A DNA stretch of 64,000 nt from Ephemerocybe angulata (GCA_013368325.1 JAACJK010000124.1:122868-186867); one strand, 5' to 3'; shown: positions 34,720-47,699, counted from the stretch's first letter. Notes: generated from the letters alone by a model not told the origin. Program-made: numbers and translations.

Positions 34720-36278
34720 CCCCTACATTGAAATCTCTTCAAAAATAGTTGACTCACCCCGCAACAGTTTAGCAGCTTGCGGGCATTCGTCGCGATGGAG
34801 AGCCTTCCAATCGTCGCGTTGACATTCCCAACAACAGTAGACAACTGTGCGACACCCAAGGCACAACTTCTGAGTCGCGTTTCGAGCTGTGAGGCCTTGA
34901 AGATCTACATAGATGCTATGGGTAGGAACGCCCATCAGAACAATCTATTTCAAAATGGGAGAATACGACTGACTTTGACATTGTTGCAAGCAGAAGCGTA
35001 ATACCCCTTTCGCTCGCCAACCGACAGAGTGCTGAGGCTCAACGTTGAAAGAAAAAAATCCACTCCGCATCCGAGGAAGGTGAAACGCTGAGGCGACTAG
35101 CACCATGGCCCTCAAAAGATCGTAAGACCGCTCGGGATACGCGCGGGTAGGGAAGGTAGGACGACAAGTGGCGCAGAAAGGCACGAATGATCACCTGCGA
35201 CGCGCCATCATCTCCCATTGTTCGAGCAAATTGGCGTAAAAGAGGAGCCAGCTCTGCACGGCAGATCTGTACAATCTTCGGTAAGATTCCCTCCGCGTCT
35301 TCTTCCGCTATGTGCATCAAGCTTCCCACCTGTGCAATTCTCCACCGATGGACGTAAAGCGGCGAAGAGAGCAACGAGAAAGCGGTCTTGATGTATACCT
35401 TCAGAGTGCCCTTCCGGACCGCCCACTTCCATAGGCTGCCCCAGTTCGCAGACTTGGACAGGTACTCTACCAGGTGGATGTAGAAGTCATGCGCCTCTAT
35501 GAGACGTAACGCTCCGCCTGCAGTACGATTGGGGTTGAGTGTAGCGATGTGGTTGCTGTACGACTTGAAGAACGACTGGGTGTTCTGCTCGTAGATTCAA
35601 AAAGGTCGGCCACGGCTGCTTCAGCGGAGCCTCCAGTATCCAAGCACTTTTTGAAGAACTGTACCATGGAGCTGGTAACGTGCTCGGAGGTTTCTCCCTG
35701 GTTGAATTCGCCACACCAAATCCTGAAGGCCAGGTCGACAGTCACTGGGACGTCTCCCATCACGTCGGATCCAGCGGCATAACACACGGCGAGGAATTGG
35801 GCGACAGTCGAGATCGCTGCCGAGCTTCCTGAGCGATCGAGGGCAAAATTGAGCCAGGAGAGGATGCATGGCCAATCCGCCTGTAAGAAGGCTGCTAGCC
35901 CAGTGCGCGATGGAAGATCGGAGCCCATACTCAGCCCAATGCGATGAATGATTTGGAAGCATAACAATGCTCGCATCGCTGGCTTAGAGTTGACCCCGTG
36001 AGGGAAACCAATGTCAAGCGCAAGGTATAACTGGGGCGGAGTTTGTAGAAATGGCATCACGACGTCCAGTGGGCGGAGGTCAGAGCGATCGTAGGGGTAT
36101 CTGTCCGCTAAGGCTTGGAGGTGGGGGATTTCCCCAGTCGCGCCATTTGCCAGTAGCTGTAAGAGAGATACCGTTCAAAGTAAATGCGGACATTTCGAAA
36201 CGAATAACATACGCGCCGTGCTGCATATTCTGCATTGGTAACAGGGGCCGCCGAAGTAAAGTCAGAGGAACTATCCAT
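34720..36278 (-). pseudogene. MYND zinc-finger paralogue, frameshifted
   Basis: Exon 1 (36278-36213, MDSSSDFTSAAPVTNAEYAA) joins exon 2 (from 36156: LLANGATGEIPHLQALADRY) in frame. It continues through LQTPPQLYLALDIGFPHGVN, EAHDFYIHLVEYLSKSANWG, RAELAPLLRQFARTMGDDGA and SVGWRAKGVLRFC. The MYND half-finger (LCLGCRTVVYCCWECQRDDW, then HRDEC) follows near 34850-34760. Two frame breaks are visible: between GGSAEAAVADLFES and NTQSFFKSY near 35600 (a 26 nt GT-AG removal would also fix it), and in a T7 run near 35050 just before the SVGWRAKG block. No C-terminal exon like that of the 21.2-23.0 kb gene was found beyond the satellite array. Confidence 0.75.
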
Positions 36279-37015
36279 GGTGGAAGCAGGGTGACACAAG
36301 TCGAGGGTTGAAGCGACATTCAATCAGTAAGTTGCTTCTCTTTATTAAAGCCTGGTTGCAAAGGTGGATGAGGATAGATTCTTTATGGCGTGACCATGCC
36401 AGGAAATGCTGGATTTGGTGAGAGATTCCCAGGATTGCAACTCCGTCCACAACGCTGACACCTTTCAAGTGGTCCAACTCTCCTTCAGATATTCATCTCT
36501 CCGAATAGACCTTCGATACCATTTACTCGGAATGTTATTGGAGATGGTGCCGAAAAGTCCAGACTCAGCTGAAATGCTGGATTCCGCCTTCTTCACGACG
36601 TGGCGAACTCGCCGACTCATAGACGCCGCCCGGCCACCGTAGCCCCTTCTTGGTATTAGTAAGGATCGTATCTACTTTCGCATTTTTCCCCCAGCTGTAC
36701 CCATTTCCAGTACCTGAATGCGACGTCAACTACCATAGCCAACACCAGATCCAATTCTCATAATTTCGGCAGCGTCAAACACCCCGCCTTGTCCCTTTCG
36801 GGCGTCGGGATGCCTGCCTTTGTTTGACTGTAATTGAAAACATATTAAAAAAATTTGCCGGAATCGACTCCATTCAGTCGTTTGGGAGGCGTTCTCCCGT
36901 GCCCCAATCCGGCGGCGGTCTACGAGCGCCTAATTGTGTGCGTTCAATGCCCCATCGTGAACAGGCCCGGATTCCAAGCTCACAAGTGATTCCAGTGAGC
37001 CCGCACTATTAAAGC
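36279..37015. other. Unassigned
   Basis: The plus frame 36406-36642 (LDLVRDSQDCNSVHNADTFQ) has no known domain. A(7) and T-rich patches near 36845 and a gene-poor texture suggest intergenic sequence. Confidence 0.4.
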
Positions 37016-37019
37016 GCCA

Positions 37020-38090
37020 TTTCTGACAGTATTCTGAGTAGGTGGTATGGAAGGTCTAGTGAGAGACTGAAGGAGAGTCGTAAGGAGAGCAACCTGTGCC
37101 AGTGAGCGCCAGCGAGCAGCGTCGGAGTTGCAAGCCTGGGAACCTCTCGCCATATGCAGCGTATTCGACAATTCCGACGAATTCAAGCCTGCCATCTGAT
37201 TCGTCCACCACAATGGCACGCACCAACGCCCTGTGAGAGTCACCTGTGCCTGCTTATCGAGGCTTTCTGGGTTCTATCGACATGCCAAGCACTCCGATCG
37301 AAGGCATTGAAGGGGTAAGGACCAGGTGAGTATAATGTCTATGTATCTCGAGGCCGAGGTTTGACTGTTCTCATCCGCCAGGCTCCAAACAATGCGAGTA
37401 GAGACCACCAGAAGCGCGAATCTGGATTCCTCGTTGGAGAAATGTACGCAGTCGGATACACGATACTGGGCTTGGTGTTGAAGTTGACGCGTTTTAGCAC
37501 GCCTTGATCGTCGTCCAATCCAATTGTGAGTGTCGCGTCCCATTCCGAGGCAAGATGACTTACATGAGTGTAGAAATTGAACCTCCTGTGAACTCCCGGA
37601 CGTATCTGGGCTTCGGAGACCCGTTCAAATTAGCGCCGACATGCACGGCTATGAAGACTATGGTATCAGCTTCATCCCCTGAGCCGCCTTCTTCCTCTAT
37701 TCTTGCTGCTGCTCTCCCCAAGGCTAGAGAACTCGCAGGCTAGGCTTGAGCGAAGAATTCACATGGAGGTCGACGATCGACTTCGAACCTTTCTGGAAGG
37801 TGGGTCGCCTATCAACCCTCTCCCCCGTTTCCCTCTTTTAACGACTGCTTCAAGGTTCTAGGGTCTTTCGGGTGTTTAGCAGTCCGCGTATAGCTTCGTC
37901 CTCCAGTACGTCCCCATCTCATCAAGGTCGAGTTCCAAACTGAGTCATAGATCAAGCTCAATAGCACTCCCTTCGTGTCTATGTCTCTACCCATCCCATT
38001 TTACGGAGGCGCTGCCATCAGCCGTCCTGTTTCCTGCGATTGCGCCGGAGATGTTCGTCGACGCTCTCTACTCATCCCGTCGCCCCCACC
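37020..38090 (-). pseudogene. Family 3, copy 2
   Basis: The minus strand preserves the block SEWDATLTIGLDDDQGVLKR, NPDSRFWWSLLALFGAWRMR in one frame and VVDESDGRLEFVGIVEYAAY, GERFPGLQLRR in another; relative to copy 1 changes are mostly conservative. The segment after QLRR diverges quickly and the 3' exon is not found. 38020-38090 matches 16120-16195. The 37028 end shares ATTCTGAGTAGGTGGTATGG with 14395. Confidence 0.55.
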
Positions 38091-38224
38091 TCTACATTGC
38101 GCTAACTACGACCCCGCTTCCCTTCACTCCCAGACGGTGCCTTCGACTTGAACGGGCCTCGTATCGCCTTTCCCTGATCCGCCTATGGAAGATAGGTCTG
38201 CGGTGACGAAACAGACTCCCCTGC

Positions 38225-38345
38225 TTGTCGGGGCTCTCTGGGGTTGTCGACATGTCAAGCACTCCTATCGAAGGTATTGAAGGGCTAAGGACACCCAGGT
38301 GAGTATAATATATGTCTATATATCGAGGGCGAAGTTTGACTGTTC
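38225..38345 (-). repeat. Family 3, short extra fragment
   Basis: CGGGGCTCTCTGGGGTTGTC to GTATATATCGAGGGCGAAG repeats ~120 bp of copy 1 (15355-15470 region) right beside copy 2. It is a truncated additional copy, so local duplication has happened more than once. Confidence 0.75.
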
Positions 38346-38349
38346 TCTG

Positions 38350-40386
38350 GGGAGAGCGCGAAACACTCGGCGCAGAATGACATGAAGCTCAAGACGCGTG
38401 AACCGTTCTTGCTGGGAAGGTGTTGTTTCTCCTTGTGAGTATCAAATAGGATCCTTTCATTCACGTTGCTAATCGCGATCCTCAGAACCAATACTTACTA
38501 TCTGTCTCTTCTATTGTGTAAGACCTTATTACACCTCTGTCCCGCCCCTTCTGTCTGATCTGCAAAAGTTGGTGGGCCAAACCTGGTGTCATTTTCATGG
38601 CGACAATTGCCAAGTTCCTCGGCCTCACCAGAACCCCGCCCTCAACACTATCGCAGCGACATTTGGCGCCGACAACAGCTCGCGGGCCAACGAGAGCAAT
38701 GCGCAAATCGTCAGCCTCCATTTCGCCTCATGGCCCATCTGCGCTATGATCAGACTTACCAACGCGAAACTCCACCAAAGCCTGTCAGACCCCATACAAA
38801 GTTGTAATCGACCACACGCGCCTTCGCCAAGGTGAGTTCTGCATCTCGAATGTAATTCACTTTGTACTTACCTTGAGAGGAGCTTCAGAAAACCCCACAC
38901 AGCCGAACACAAACGATGGAAGTCCTGCGTATACCAACATCACTCCTTCGATGAGAAACACGGCGCCAAAACGCGATGCATCCTCCAATACGCATTGTCC
39001 TGGGACTTGGGAGAGGGCATATTGACCCGTGCACACCTCGCACGCACGCACGCACAAACCCCGCCCCTTGTACTCGATGGATCACAACACGCAGCTGACT
39101 GTCGATACACTTCCAATCCCGGACGGCAAATATTTACGCATCCACGATGACGGTTGTGGGCCCGCAGCATCGCGCAAGCCCCTCACTGACACCCAGAACC
39201 CTCGTCGTCGCGCCAAAGTCTTCTTCCCTGGTCCCCGAGCACTGGAAGTCGAGCTAGGCGTTGACGACAAACAGCGATGCTTTCCATCGCACCGGTTGGA
39301 CGTCGGGACGGATGGGAGCTAGAACGAGGTGAGCACGGCGTGCTCACATTCGAAATGGATACTCACACTCGTGCTTTTGTTGTTTTCATCCGCCAGGCAC
39401 ACGCTACACTGGCCCAGACCCTCGCAACGACGAATTGGAATTCAAGGCATCAGCGCGATGTGCACTAGCCCAAACACATCGAACACGTACATCTCATCTT
39501 CGTGGACAACGACCCCGATTCAAGAGGCAACGGCGGATGGTGCTGGGGACTGGGGCAGGCGACCACGATAGATCTCGCTACTTCAGCCAAAAGGACGTCC
39601 TAGGAGCGAGGTGAGTAAAGCACGCCTAGCGCTCTTCAGAAGTTAGTACTCACCTTTCGTCGTTGTTGCACAGACCTCTCCCATCGTGCATCGACCCAGC
39701 CAACACCTCTGACCGTAATTTTTCGTCGTCCACAACCCCCTGCCACCGACACAACTCCGACGTCACAAACCATGTTCCAGCCGAAATACGCACCACCGCC
39801 AAGTCCCAACGATCACCACAACCGACGGACAGCAACGGTGGAGCGAGCTACTTAATTCGACAAGGGCGTCAGTCTCAGTCTCGCATCTTGAGTAGATCAA
39901 GGAACCTGTACATACGTACTACCAGACCATGCAAATAAAATTGGTTTTCCGTGCACTTGTGCCTGCCGCGAGAGTCATTAACACTGACAGACCAAAATGC
40001 CGAGGGTCAAATTGCCGTCTGTAACATTGGCGGCTTACCACAGGTTTTCAACCTTCCTCTCAGCGTGCGCCGCAGGTGGTCGTCTAGCAGGCACCGACAA
40101 GGGAAACCAGTGAAGGCTGGCTCACTCCCTTGTCGTGCTGTCCAGACTCAACCTTGCTATTACAGTGCCTTTCGTCGTCGTCCACAAGTGACAATTGTGC
40201 GTCTCGTTCAAACTTGAATCGCCCTCGGTGTTCTGATTTTTAAGTACTGTGTCCCTGCACGCATAGCATGGGCCGAGGGTCAAACCTGATGGAGAACATG
40301 TTACAAATATACATTACAACAATGGTAAAACGGTACATAAGACCTGTAATTTGACTGAATTGGACCGAACGCCTCTGTGATGCACG
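38350..40386 (+). other. Possible decayed gene, not resolved
   Basis: The frame 39029-39322 contains RAKVFFPGPRALEVELGVDD, then GAGGTGAGCACGG...CGCCAG looks like an intron, followed by HIEHVHLIFVDNDPDSRGNG, another GTGAGTAAAG...GTTGCACAG, and a Pro/Thr-rich stretch to ~39850. The exons do not share a consistent frame. 38569-38835 is open without a domain. No RNA gene seen. Confidence 0.3.
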
Positions 40387-41735
40387 TCAAGCAGAAGGCC
40401 GAGGTTCTGCGAGGAATTGTTCAAAATCTTCGTCGTCCATCTGCCAATATCCGGCAGCCCCCACCTCCATCGCGGTGTCCTCGTACGAATCGCTCGATCC
40501 TCCCTCGTCAATATCCTTCTTCGTACTGAACACCCCCGGCGGGGCAAAGTAGACGGTACCCTCGGTGTTGGCATCTATAACTCATAAGCAATCAGTCAAG
40601 ACCTGAGGGAGGTATGTCCACTTACTTTCTCCAGGAACGATTGGCGGCAATTTCAGAACCTTGGTGATATCTTCGAGGACCTGTCGCGCACACGTAGTAG
40701 AGAGTGCCATGATCGGGACGTTTGGGAGGCTGTTCTTCAAGATGTGCAGCTTCCTATAGTCAGGTCGGAAGTCATGACTGTCGCTTGACACACAGTCGGC
40801 TTTGTCGAGAACGATGCGGGCCACCTTCCCCTTCGAATGGAGGTTGTACAACACAGCCAGAAAATCATTGTCTTGGACGATGGTTGTGGGCTGTGAAGCC
40901 GTCAGAATTCAGAGTGGTTCATGTTCGTGTTTCTCCAACTTACTGTCACATAGCAGATTTTAATTTCATTGGCTCCAGCTACGCTCGACATCTCCAGTAG
41001 ACGCTCGTTGATTTGATTCCTCGCCTCGCTTTCCATTGTACCCAACAGCATGACAGTTTCAACTACAATGTCATGTGTTAAACTTTAACATAGAACGAAG
41101 TTGCATGACTTACCGTTGCGACTCATTAAAGCCATGACCTGTTCTTCAACGCGGTCAATGAAAGGAGAAATAACGACTGTGACCCCAGGAATCAGGAGAG
41201 CCGGTAACTGGTACATCAACGATGTTCCCTCTCCTGACGGCATGACGCAGATGATATCGCGCCCATCCATATTCGCATTACAAACCCTGGTGGAGAGATA
41301 AGAATAGGCCATATAGAATGTAGCTGCCACGACGCACCCTCTCTGACAGAGTCGAAACTCAGGGATGTCAAATGTCGCCTTGCTCTTCGCGAGGAGAGCC
41401 CTGTCCCAATCGAAACTGTCGGTATGATAGTTGATTCGTTTTCCCATGGGAACAGGAGATTCCTGCGACCCATTATACTGCTGAGGTCCTGGTTCTAAAG
41501 ATCATCGGGCTCAGGTTGATAAGCCTCTATTGCATGTGGGAGGGGTATACCTGTTTCGGTGTCTCTCGTAGGCCTGTTATTTGCCGTGCTCGAGAACTGT
41601 GCGACTCTTGCCGTGAAGCGGAGAATGGCTTCCATCTACACCTGTTCGGTACTTGTCGCATACACGAGTCACAAGTTGAACTTATCGTACCTCGTCGTCG
41701 CCAGCGTAATCCCAAGCTGAGAATGATGCACACAT
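40387..41735 (-). CDS. RecQ-like pseudo-helicase: single RecA domain, dead ATPase motifs
   Basis: Seven exons (41735-41691, 41635-41551, 41494-41338, 41286-41114, 41062-40944, 40890-40626, 40574-40387) join in one frame to about 343 residues and a TGA. RecQ hallmarks run in order: FRLCQRGV (motif 0), DGRDIICVMPSGEGTSLMYQ (Walker A), VVISPFIDRVEEQV (Ia), KICYVTP, RIVLDKADCVSSDSHDFRPD (motif II and aromatic loop), IMALSTTC (III). The Walker A GGGKS is GEGTS, losing the essential Lys; DEAH is DKAD; the aromatic loop lacks its QWG. RecA domain 2, RQC and HRDC are absent; instead a 60-residue acidic tail (WQMDDEDFEQFLAEPRPSA) follows ANTEGTVYF. All introns are clean, so this is not a random wreck. 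It may be a regulatory pseudo-enzyme or a truncated subtelomeric RecQ copy. The first exon is the least certain. Confidence 0.8.
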
Positions 41736-41739
41736 GTCG

Positions 41740-42640
41740 CGATTACTGATATCTGCGGTCCCTATTCTCTTTTCCGTGGTACCCGTTGTCGGCGTTTTGT
41801 CTGTCGTGGTCGTGGTCAACTTGAAGTCGTTGTCGATCAAACCTCATTACTACTAGACGCGTCGCGACGCGAACCGGTAGCTGTGAAAGTATTAGATAAT
41901 CTTCACACGACTTGCCGACGGCAACACGACCACAGCCCGTAGAATGCCCAGGCGTAACGAATATTTGAATTTATATCTGCGCTGTAGACTTCTGTCTATG
42001 CCCACGTCAAAGTCGCTGTCAAATACCTGCACAGACCGGTGTCCAGGTGCGCGCGGCTAGCGCAATGATCATCTTGAAAGCTCACAACATGGCGAACTAA
42101 CCAAATAGACGCCCATAACAGCCGACCGGGTACTCTGAGGCTTCCAATGAATCTAATTTGCTCAGGTTTTCATCCCCAAAACTACGAAATCCACCCAGCC
42201 ATGCTCTATTCGGCTTACTGCACCCTCAGCATCTCTCTGGATATTTGTCTCTGACCTCATATATAACTTCGAGTGAACGCGTGTTGGACATCTGTTTAAC
42301 GATACTTAACGAGACAAAGAACTCGCAACCAAAAGCCATTATGTAAGAAAGCAAGGGGAGTTAGACTTCGTTGCTCGATATTTCGACCGTTGGGTGAGGT
42401 CTTGAGCCAAAGAGTCCGGCTGTTGAGGGACGTGGAATACTAGGAGTGTACCGAACACTATTGATTTTGGATAGATACAGTATAACTTTAAATTACTCGT
42501 AAAGAGGTCGACAAGGCCCTTGGCCGATGCGCATAAAAGATGCGGGACGATGAGTAACGAATGGAGGAACCTGGTCGCTGATGATCCTCAGGAAGCCGAC
42601 TCTACTCCCAGGTTGACTGGAGCGGTCGTTTGGGTATGCC
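41740..42640. other. Intergenic
   Basis: No supportable coding frame. The stretch upstream of the RecQ-like gene has repeated GTCGTGGTCGTGG-type words near 41790-41830. Confidence 0.45.
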
Positions 42641-42989
42641 GCATGGGATAGTCACTTGGGGGCTTTGCGACAGCGCAGGCACAGAGGGCTGGGGATAGAT
42701 TTGAGCGGGCGCCGTGGGAGAGAGGTGGGTCGGGACGCCTGGATAGGGAATGCAGAGGAGATGAAAAACACCGAACACCTGGATGCTAATGGGCTATCTG
42801 GTGAAGATGCCGAGTCGACGTGGTCGCCTCGGAAGGGCGCCGACTGGAATGAGGAGTTGTATGTAGATAGTTGAAGGACCACCAGTGTTGGCGTGGGACA
42901 CGGACTGAAGATAGAACATTGACTAGATTGACTGGGGGAGATAGTGTAGAAGTTGTAGAGCAAGATCATATCCCGACTCGGATGGGAAA

Positions 42990-44600
42990 GAGGGGAGGAC
43001 GTAGACGGCGAGAGGGGCGAAAACTCCGGGACCGAAGCGAACATCTTCTGTTCGATCGCGGTGCAGGAAGGGGGAATAACTGTGGTCTCTTGAAGGAGGA
43101 CACGGCGTCTGTGAAAGTGGGCGCCCGCGACATGTCAGGTGGAGTGCGAAGAGGGAAAGCGGAGGGCAATAGGACTTACGATACAACAAGTGCCGCCGGT
43201 GCGTCGATAGCGGGGTCGCCGTTGCGTAAAAGCCGTATACGTTAGGCGGCGACGTGTCTCTGGCAAGACGGGCTGGCGTAGATATTCAAATATTGGGTAA
43301 AATGGTGGTGCGAGCAGTTTCAGGGTCTCGGCGTGTAGATATCGATTCCACGGTGCAAGGCAACGGTGAGATGAAGCGCTGCGGATCCATAGGGTGGGAT
43401 CTGGGGAAGACGAGAAGGCCGGCATGTACGAAGGGGTGGGGTGGTGTTGAGCTTGATCTGTCTGCTTCGGAGGACTCAAGTTTGGAACTCGACCTTGATG
43501 AGATGGGGACGTACTGGAGCTCGATGGATTACTAAACCCCCGAGAGATCCTAGAATCAAGCAGTCATCATAACACGTTAAAAAAAGTAAACGGGGGAGAG
43601 GGTTGATAGGCGACCGACCTTCCAGCAAGGGGTGAAGACGATCGTCGGCCTCCACCCATGTCAATCCTTCGCTCAAGCCTAGCCTTCAAGTTCTCTGGCC
43701 TTGGGGAGAACAACAGCAAGACTAGAGGGAGAAGGCGGCTCAGGAGATGAAGCTGACACCATAGTCTTCATATCCGGGGATGTTGGCGCTGATTTGAACG
43801 GGTCTCCGAAGGCCATATACGTCCGGGAGTCCACAGGAGGTTCAACTTCTACACTCAAGTAAGTCATTTTGCCTCGGAATGGGACGCGACACTCACAATT
43901 GGATTGGATGACGACCAAGGTGCGCTAAAACGCGTGTCCGCCCACATACTTTGCCCAACGAGGAATCCAGATTCGCGCTTCTGGTGGTCTCTACTCGCAT
44001 TATTTGGAGCCTGGCGGATGAGAACAGTCAAACTTCGGCCTCGAGATACATAGACGTATGTTATACTCACCTGGGTGTCCTTAGCCCCTTCAATACCTTC
44101 GATCGGAGTGCTTGACATGTCGACAACCCCAGAGAGCCCCGATAAGCAGGCGCAGGCGACTCATGGGGCAGCGTTGCGTGCCGTTGTGGTGGACGAATCA
44201 GACAGCCAATCCGTCCAATTCGTCGGAATTGTCGAATGCGCTGCATATGGTGACATGTTCCCAGGATTGAAACTCCGACGGTGCCCCACTGCAGGCGCTC
44301 ACAGCCTCGTCCTTCTCCCCTATACTCATCTCTGGCCTAGTGGACTCCTGGTACCCGACATACTCCTCTGTCAGAGAGGGCATAACGCTCATGTGGCCTT
44401 AGCTGAGATTCAGGTGAGCATCGTTCTCGGGCTTGTCCACAATGCCGCAACCTCACGAATAGACGCCCGCATCAGACCCCACCGCAGGATAACTTTCTTC
44501 AAGTTCGCATGTTAAGAAGCCCATCCGATCTTTTCTCAGTTCTTCGGCACCAGAAAACCCTCCGCATTTCTGACGGACGGCCTGTTTAATTGTAAGCTTG
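42990..44600 (+). pseudogene. Family 3, copy 3
   Basis: Plus-strand order: GARDMSGGVRRGKAEGNRTY, AASIAGSPLRKS-like, SLARRAGVDIQILGKMVV, VELDLSASEDSSLELDLDEM, an intron with TTACTAAAC and CCTAG (ends 43552), the acidic exon (43770-43860), an intron, NEESRFALLVVSTRIIWSLA (43990-44050), then MSTTPESPDKQAQATHGAAL, VVDESDSQSVQFVGI, YGDMFPG to EIQ near 44412. One extra base relative to copy 1 lies near 44525 (TCTTTTCTCAG against TCTTTCTTAG), which alters the last exon. 43.08-44.5 kb is a near-identical direct duplicate of 46.13-47.4 kb, about 3.03 kb apart. Confidence 0.5.
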
Positions 44601-46090
44601 TTCATGTAGATATTCTAGCATCCTTCAATCTAACGTTGAGCTTGCGCAACTTGAATGCTTCGCACCCGAGGCGAACGACTCCTTTCCCCTCGTGCACAGG
44701 CTAGTAATGCCTCTCAGTATGTTAAAATGACCAAAAGGCCGCCTAATTAGAGCTTTTACGCTTCACGCAATCCTCATCCGCTGGGTGAGTGCTGTACTTG
44801 ATGTACTTGGCCAACGTGGTAATCCGGAACAAGGATAACTTACGGGTTATATTGCAGCGTATTTGCGTGAATGGTCAACCTACCCCAGGGCCTCAAGCAT
44901 CACTTCAACGACGTGCCAACGACCGCCGTCTTTCAAGACATGCTGGTAACCTTTCCTCCCTTCGTAATCCAATACTGGTAACTTTCCAACCCTTCGTAAT
45001 CTAGATACAGGCCGTATTGAACTCGCCACTCACCCCAATTTCTGCATCCTGTTATCGACGAAAAACCAACTATCGATATTGGTTCCCCCTGGACCGCCAA
45101 TATTCGAACTCGCGGGCGCACTGTCCTCACGCTTCTCTGCAAAATGATATTGCATAACTCCAACTCGATTCCGACTGACGCTCACGCTATGCCCATTCAT
45201 TCACCACCCTCCCCGAACTTCACCTCTATTTGAATTCTCAAACGGCCGGCCTCTTCCACATTTCCCAGCATCCTGTTTGTGCGCACCGGCCAAATTTCTT
45301 GTCTATCCCTGTTCCAAAGACACCGCCAACGGACGAAGTCCACCCACTCAGGCTCGATTTCGACCACTTGGCACGAGGAACTGTCCCCCGTTCACGATTC
45401 AATCTGTAGGATACTGCGGATCTCGGTCGTATATAAATACATAATAAAATCTTGGGCTCCTAGTCCCACCAGCAGAGTCTTGATGTACTTGCTCCCATTC
45501 CCCGACATACCAGAGCAAGGTAAGCTTCTGAACACTGTCTCTGCATCTCGCAACCCTCATTTATAGCAACGCTCACCCAGAGTTCGATACTCGACTAGAT
45601 TTAGCAGGGTTAAGAACGAATGTACTATTGATCAGAAGTAGGCAACAAGTGAAGCCTGAGGCATGCCACAGAAGTTAGGACGTCCGTTGTATGATGCTAC
45701 ACCAAAATAAGTGCTAGTTCCAGCTCTCCAGGCCAGTCAACCACCACTGCTGCGGTAGCTTTAAGGAATACGCAGAGCGAAACGCGAGCTCTATGCCAAT
45801 CGCGGAAAGGTGGTCTCCTACTCCTTCGAAATCCCTGAGCGTGTCGGAAGGAATGTCCACCTGGGAGTATAACACGATCGTCTTTGACGTGTTCCTCGGG
45901 TTTGGGGTGGAGGGATGAGTCCGTTTGATTAATCCCAAGGTCTTGACGACGTCCCGAGTGAGCAGAGTGCCAGCCAGGACCCTGTCGTGGATCACTAGCA
46001 CTCTCACTTGCGCGACAAGCGGTTTTGCCTCGATTAGGTGTTCCACAAATTTGGAAAGCGTGCCCCGGATAGTTGGACTGATCTTCTGTT
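44601..46090. other. Unassigned spacer between family 3 copies
   Basis: Frames 44789-45004 and 45279-45566 are open without known domains. A 15-18 bp word TTCCCTTCGTAATC-like repeats near 44955 and 44985 (two copies ~30 bp apart). Confidence 0.35.
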
Positions 46091-47500
46091 TCGATCGCGG
46101 TGTAGGAAGGGTAGCTGTGGTCCCTTGAAGGAGAACACGGCGTCTCTGGAAGCGGGTGCCCGCGACATGTCAGCTGGAGTTCGAAGAGGGAAAGCGGAGG
46201 GCAAGAGGACTTACGACACATCAAGTGCCGCCGGTGCGTCGATAGCGGGGTCGCCGTTGCGTAAAAGCCGTATATGTTAGGCGGCGACGTGTCTCTGGCA
46301 AGACGGGCTGGCGTAGATATTCAAATACTGGGTAAAACGGTGGTGCGAGCAGTTTCAGGGTCTCGGCGTGTAGTTATCGATTCTACGGTGCAAGGAAACG
46401 GTGAGATGAGGCACTGCGGATCCATAGAGTGGGATCTGGGGAAGACGAGAACGCCGGCATGTACGAAGGGGTGGGATGGTGTTGAGCTCGATCTATCTGC
46501 TTCGGAGGACTCAGTTTGGAACTCGACCTTGATGAGATGGGGACGTACTGGAGCTCGACGGATTACTAAACCCCCGAGAGATCCTAGAATCAAGCAGTCA
46601 TCAGAACACGTTAAAAAGGTAAACGGGGGAGAGGGTTGATAGGCGACCGACCTTCCAGCAAGGGGTGAAGACGATCGTCGGCCTCCACCCATGTCAATCC
46701 TTCGCTCAAGCCTAGCCTTCAAGTTCTCTGGCCTTGGGGAGAACAACAGCAAGACTAGAGGGAGAAGGCGGTCCAGGGGATGATGTTGACACCATATCTT
46801 CATAGCCGTGGATGTCGGCACTGATTTGAACGGGTCTCCGAAGGCCAGATATGTCCGGGAGTTCACAGAATGGGACGCGACACTCACAATTGGATCGGAC
46901 GACGATCAAGGCGTGCTAAAACACGTCAACTTCAACACCAAGCCCAGTATCGTGTATCCGACCACGTACTTTGCCCCAACGAGGAATCCAGATTCTCACT
47001 TCTGGTGGTCTCTACTCGCATTATTTGGAGCCTGGCGGACGAGAACAGTCAAACTTCGGCCTCGAGACATATAGACATATGTTATACTCACCTGGGTGTC
47101 CTTGCCCCTTCAATACCCTCGATCGGACTGCTTGGCATGTCGATAGACCCCAGAAAGCCTGATAAGCAGGCACAGGTGACTCACAGGGCATTGGTGCGTA
47201 GCCGTTGTGGTGGACGAATCAGACAGGCAATTCGTCCAATTCGTCGGAATTGCCCAATACACTCGATATGGTGAGAGGTTCCCAGGATTGAAACCCCGAC
47301 GGCGCTCACACTGCCAGTGGCAAGGCGCTCACAGCCTCTTCCTTCTCTCCTACGCTCAAGAGACTGGGCTAATTTACTCCTGATGCCCTCGACACACACT
47401 TTTTCTAGAGAGGGCATAAGGTTCATGTAGCCTTAGTTGAGATACAGGTGCGCCTTGTTCTTGGGCTTGCTCACGTGGCGAACTCACCAAATAGACGCCC
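46090..47500 (+). pseudogene. Family 3, copy 4
   Basis: Closely matches copy 3. Damage: one A lost near 46512 turns LELDLDEM into a shifted frame, and a 42 bp deletion joins VREFT directly to EWDATLTIG near 46866. VVVDESDRQFVQFVGI and YGERFPG are still readable near 47205-47290. An extra base near 47200 breaks the join from ALVR to VVVDES. The copy ends near the GTGCGCC donor at ~47450. Confidence 0.6.
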
Positions 47501-47699
47501 GCATACCCCAGCGCTGTTTACCCATAACTCGCTGTCCACTTTAAGCCATGGCTTGGAACGATGGAACCCATTCTCCAAGACTCTCTTTATCACCATTTCT
47601 TCCCTCAGCATTGCATTTTCACCAACGAGGGCTTTTCCCTTGGTGCTATACACGGTGCTACAGCCCCTTCGGACTAATCTGGGTGGATGCTCTAGAGCG

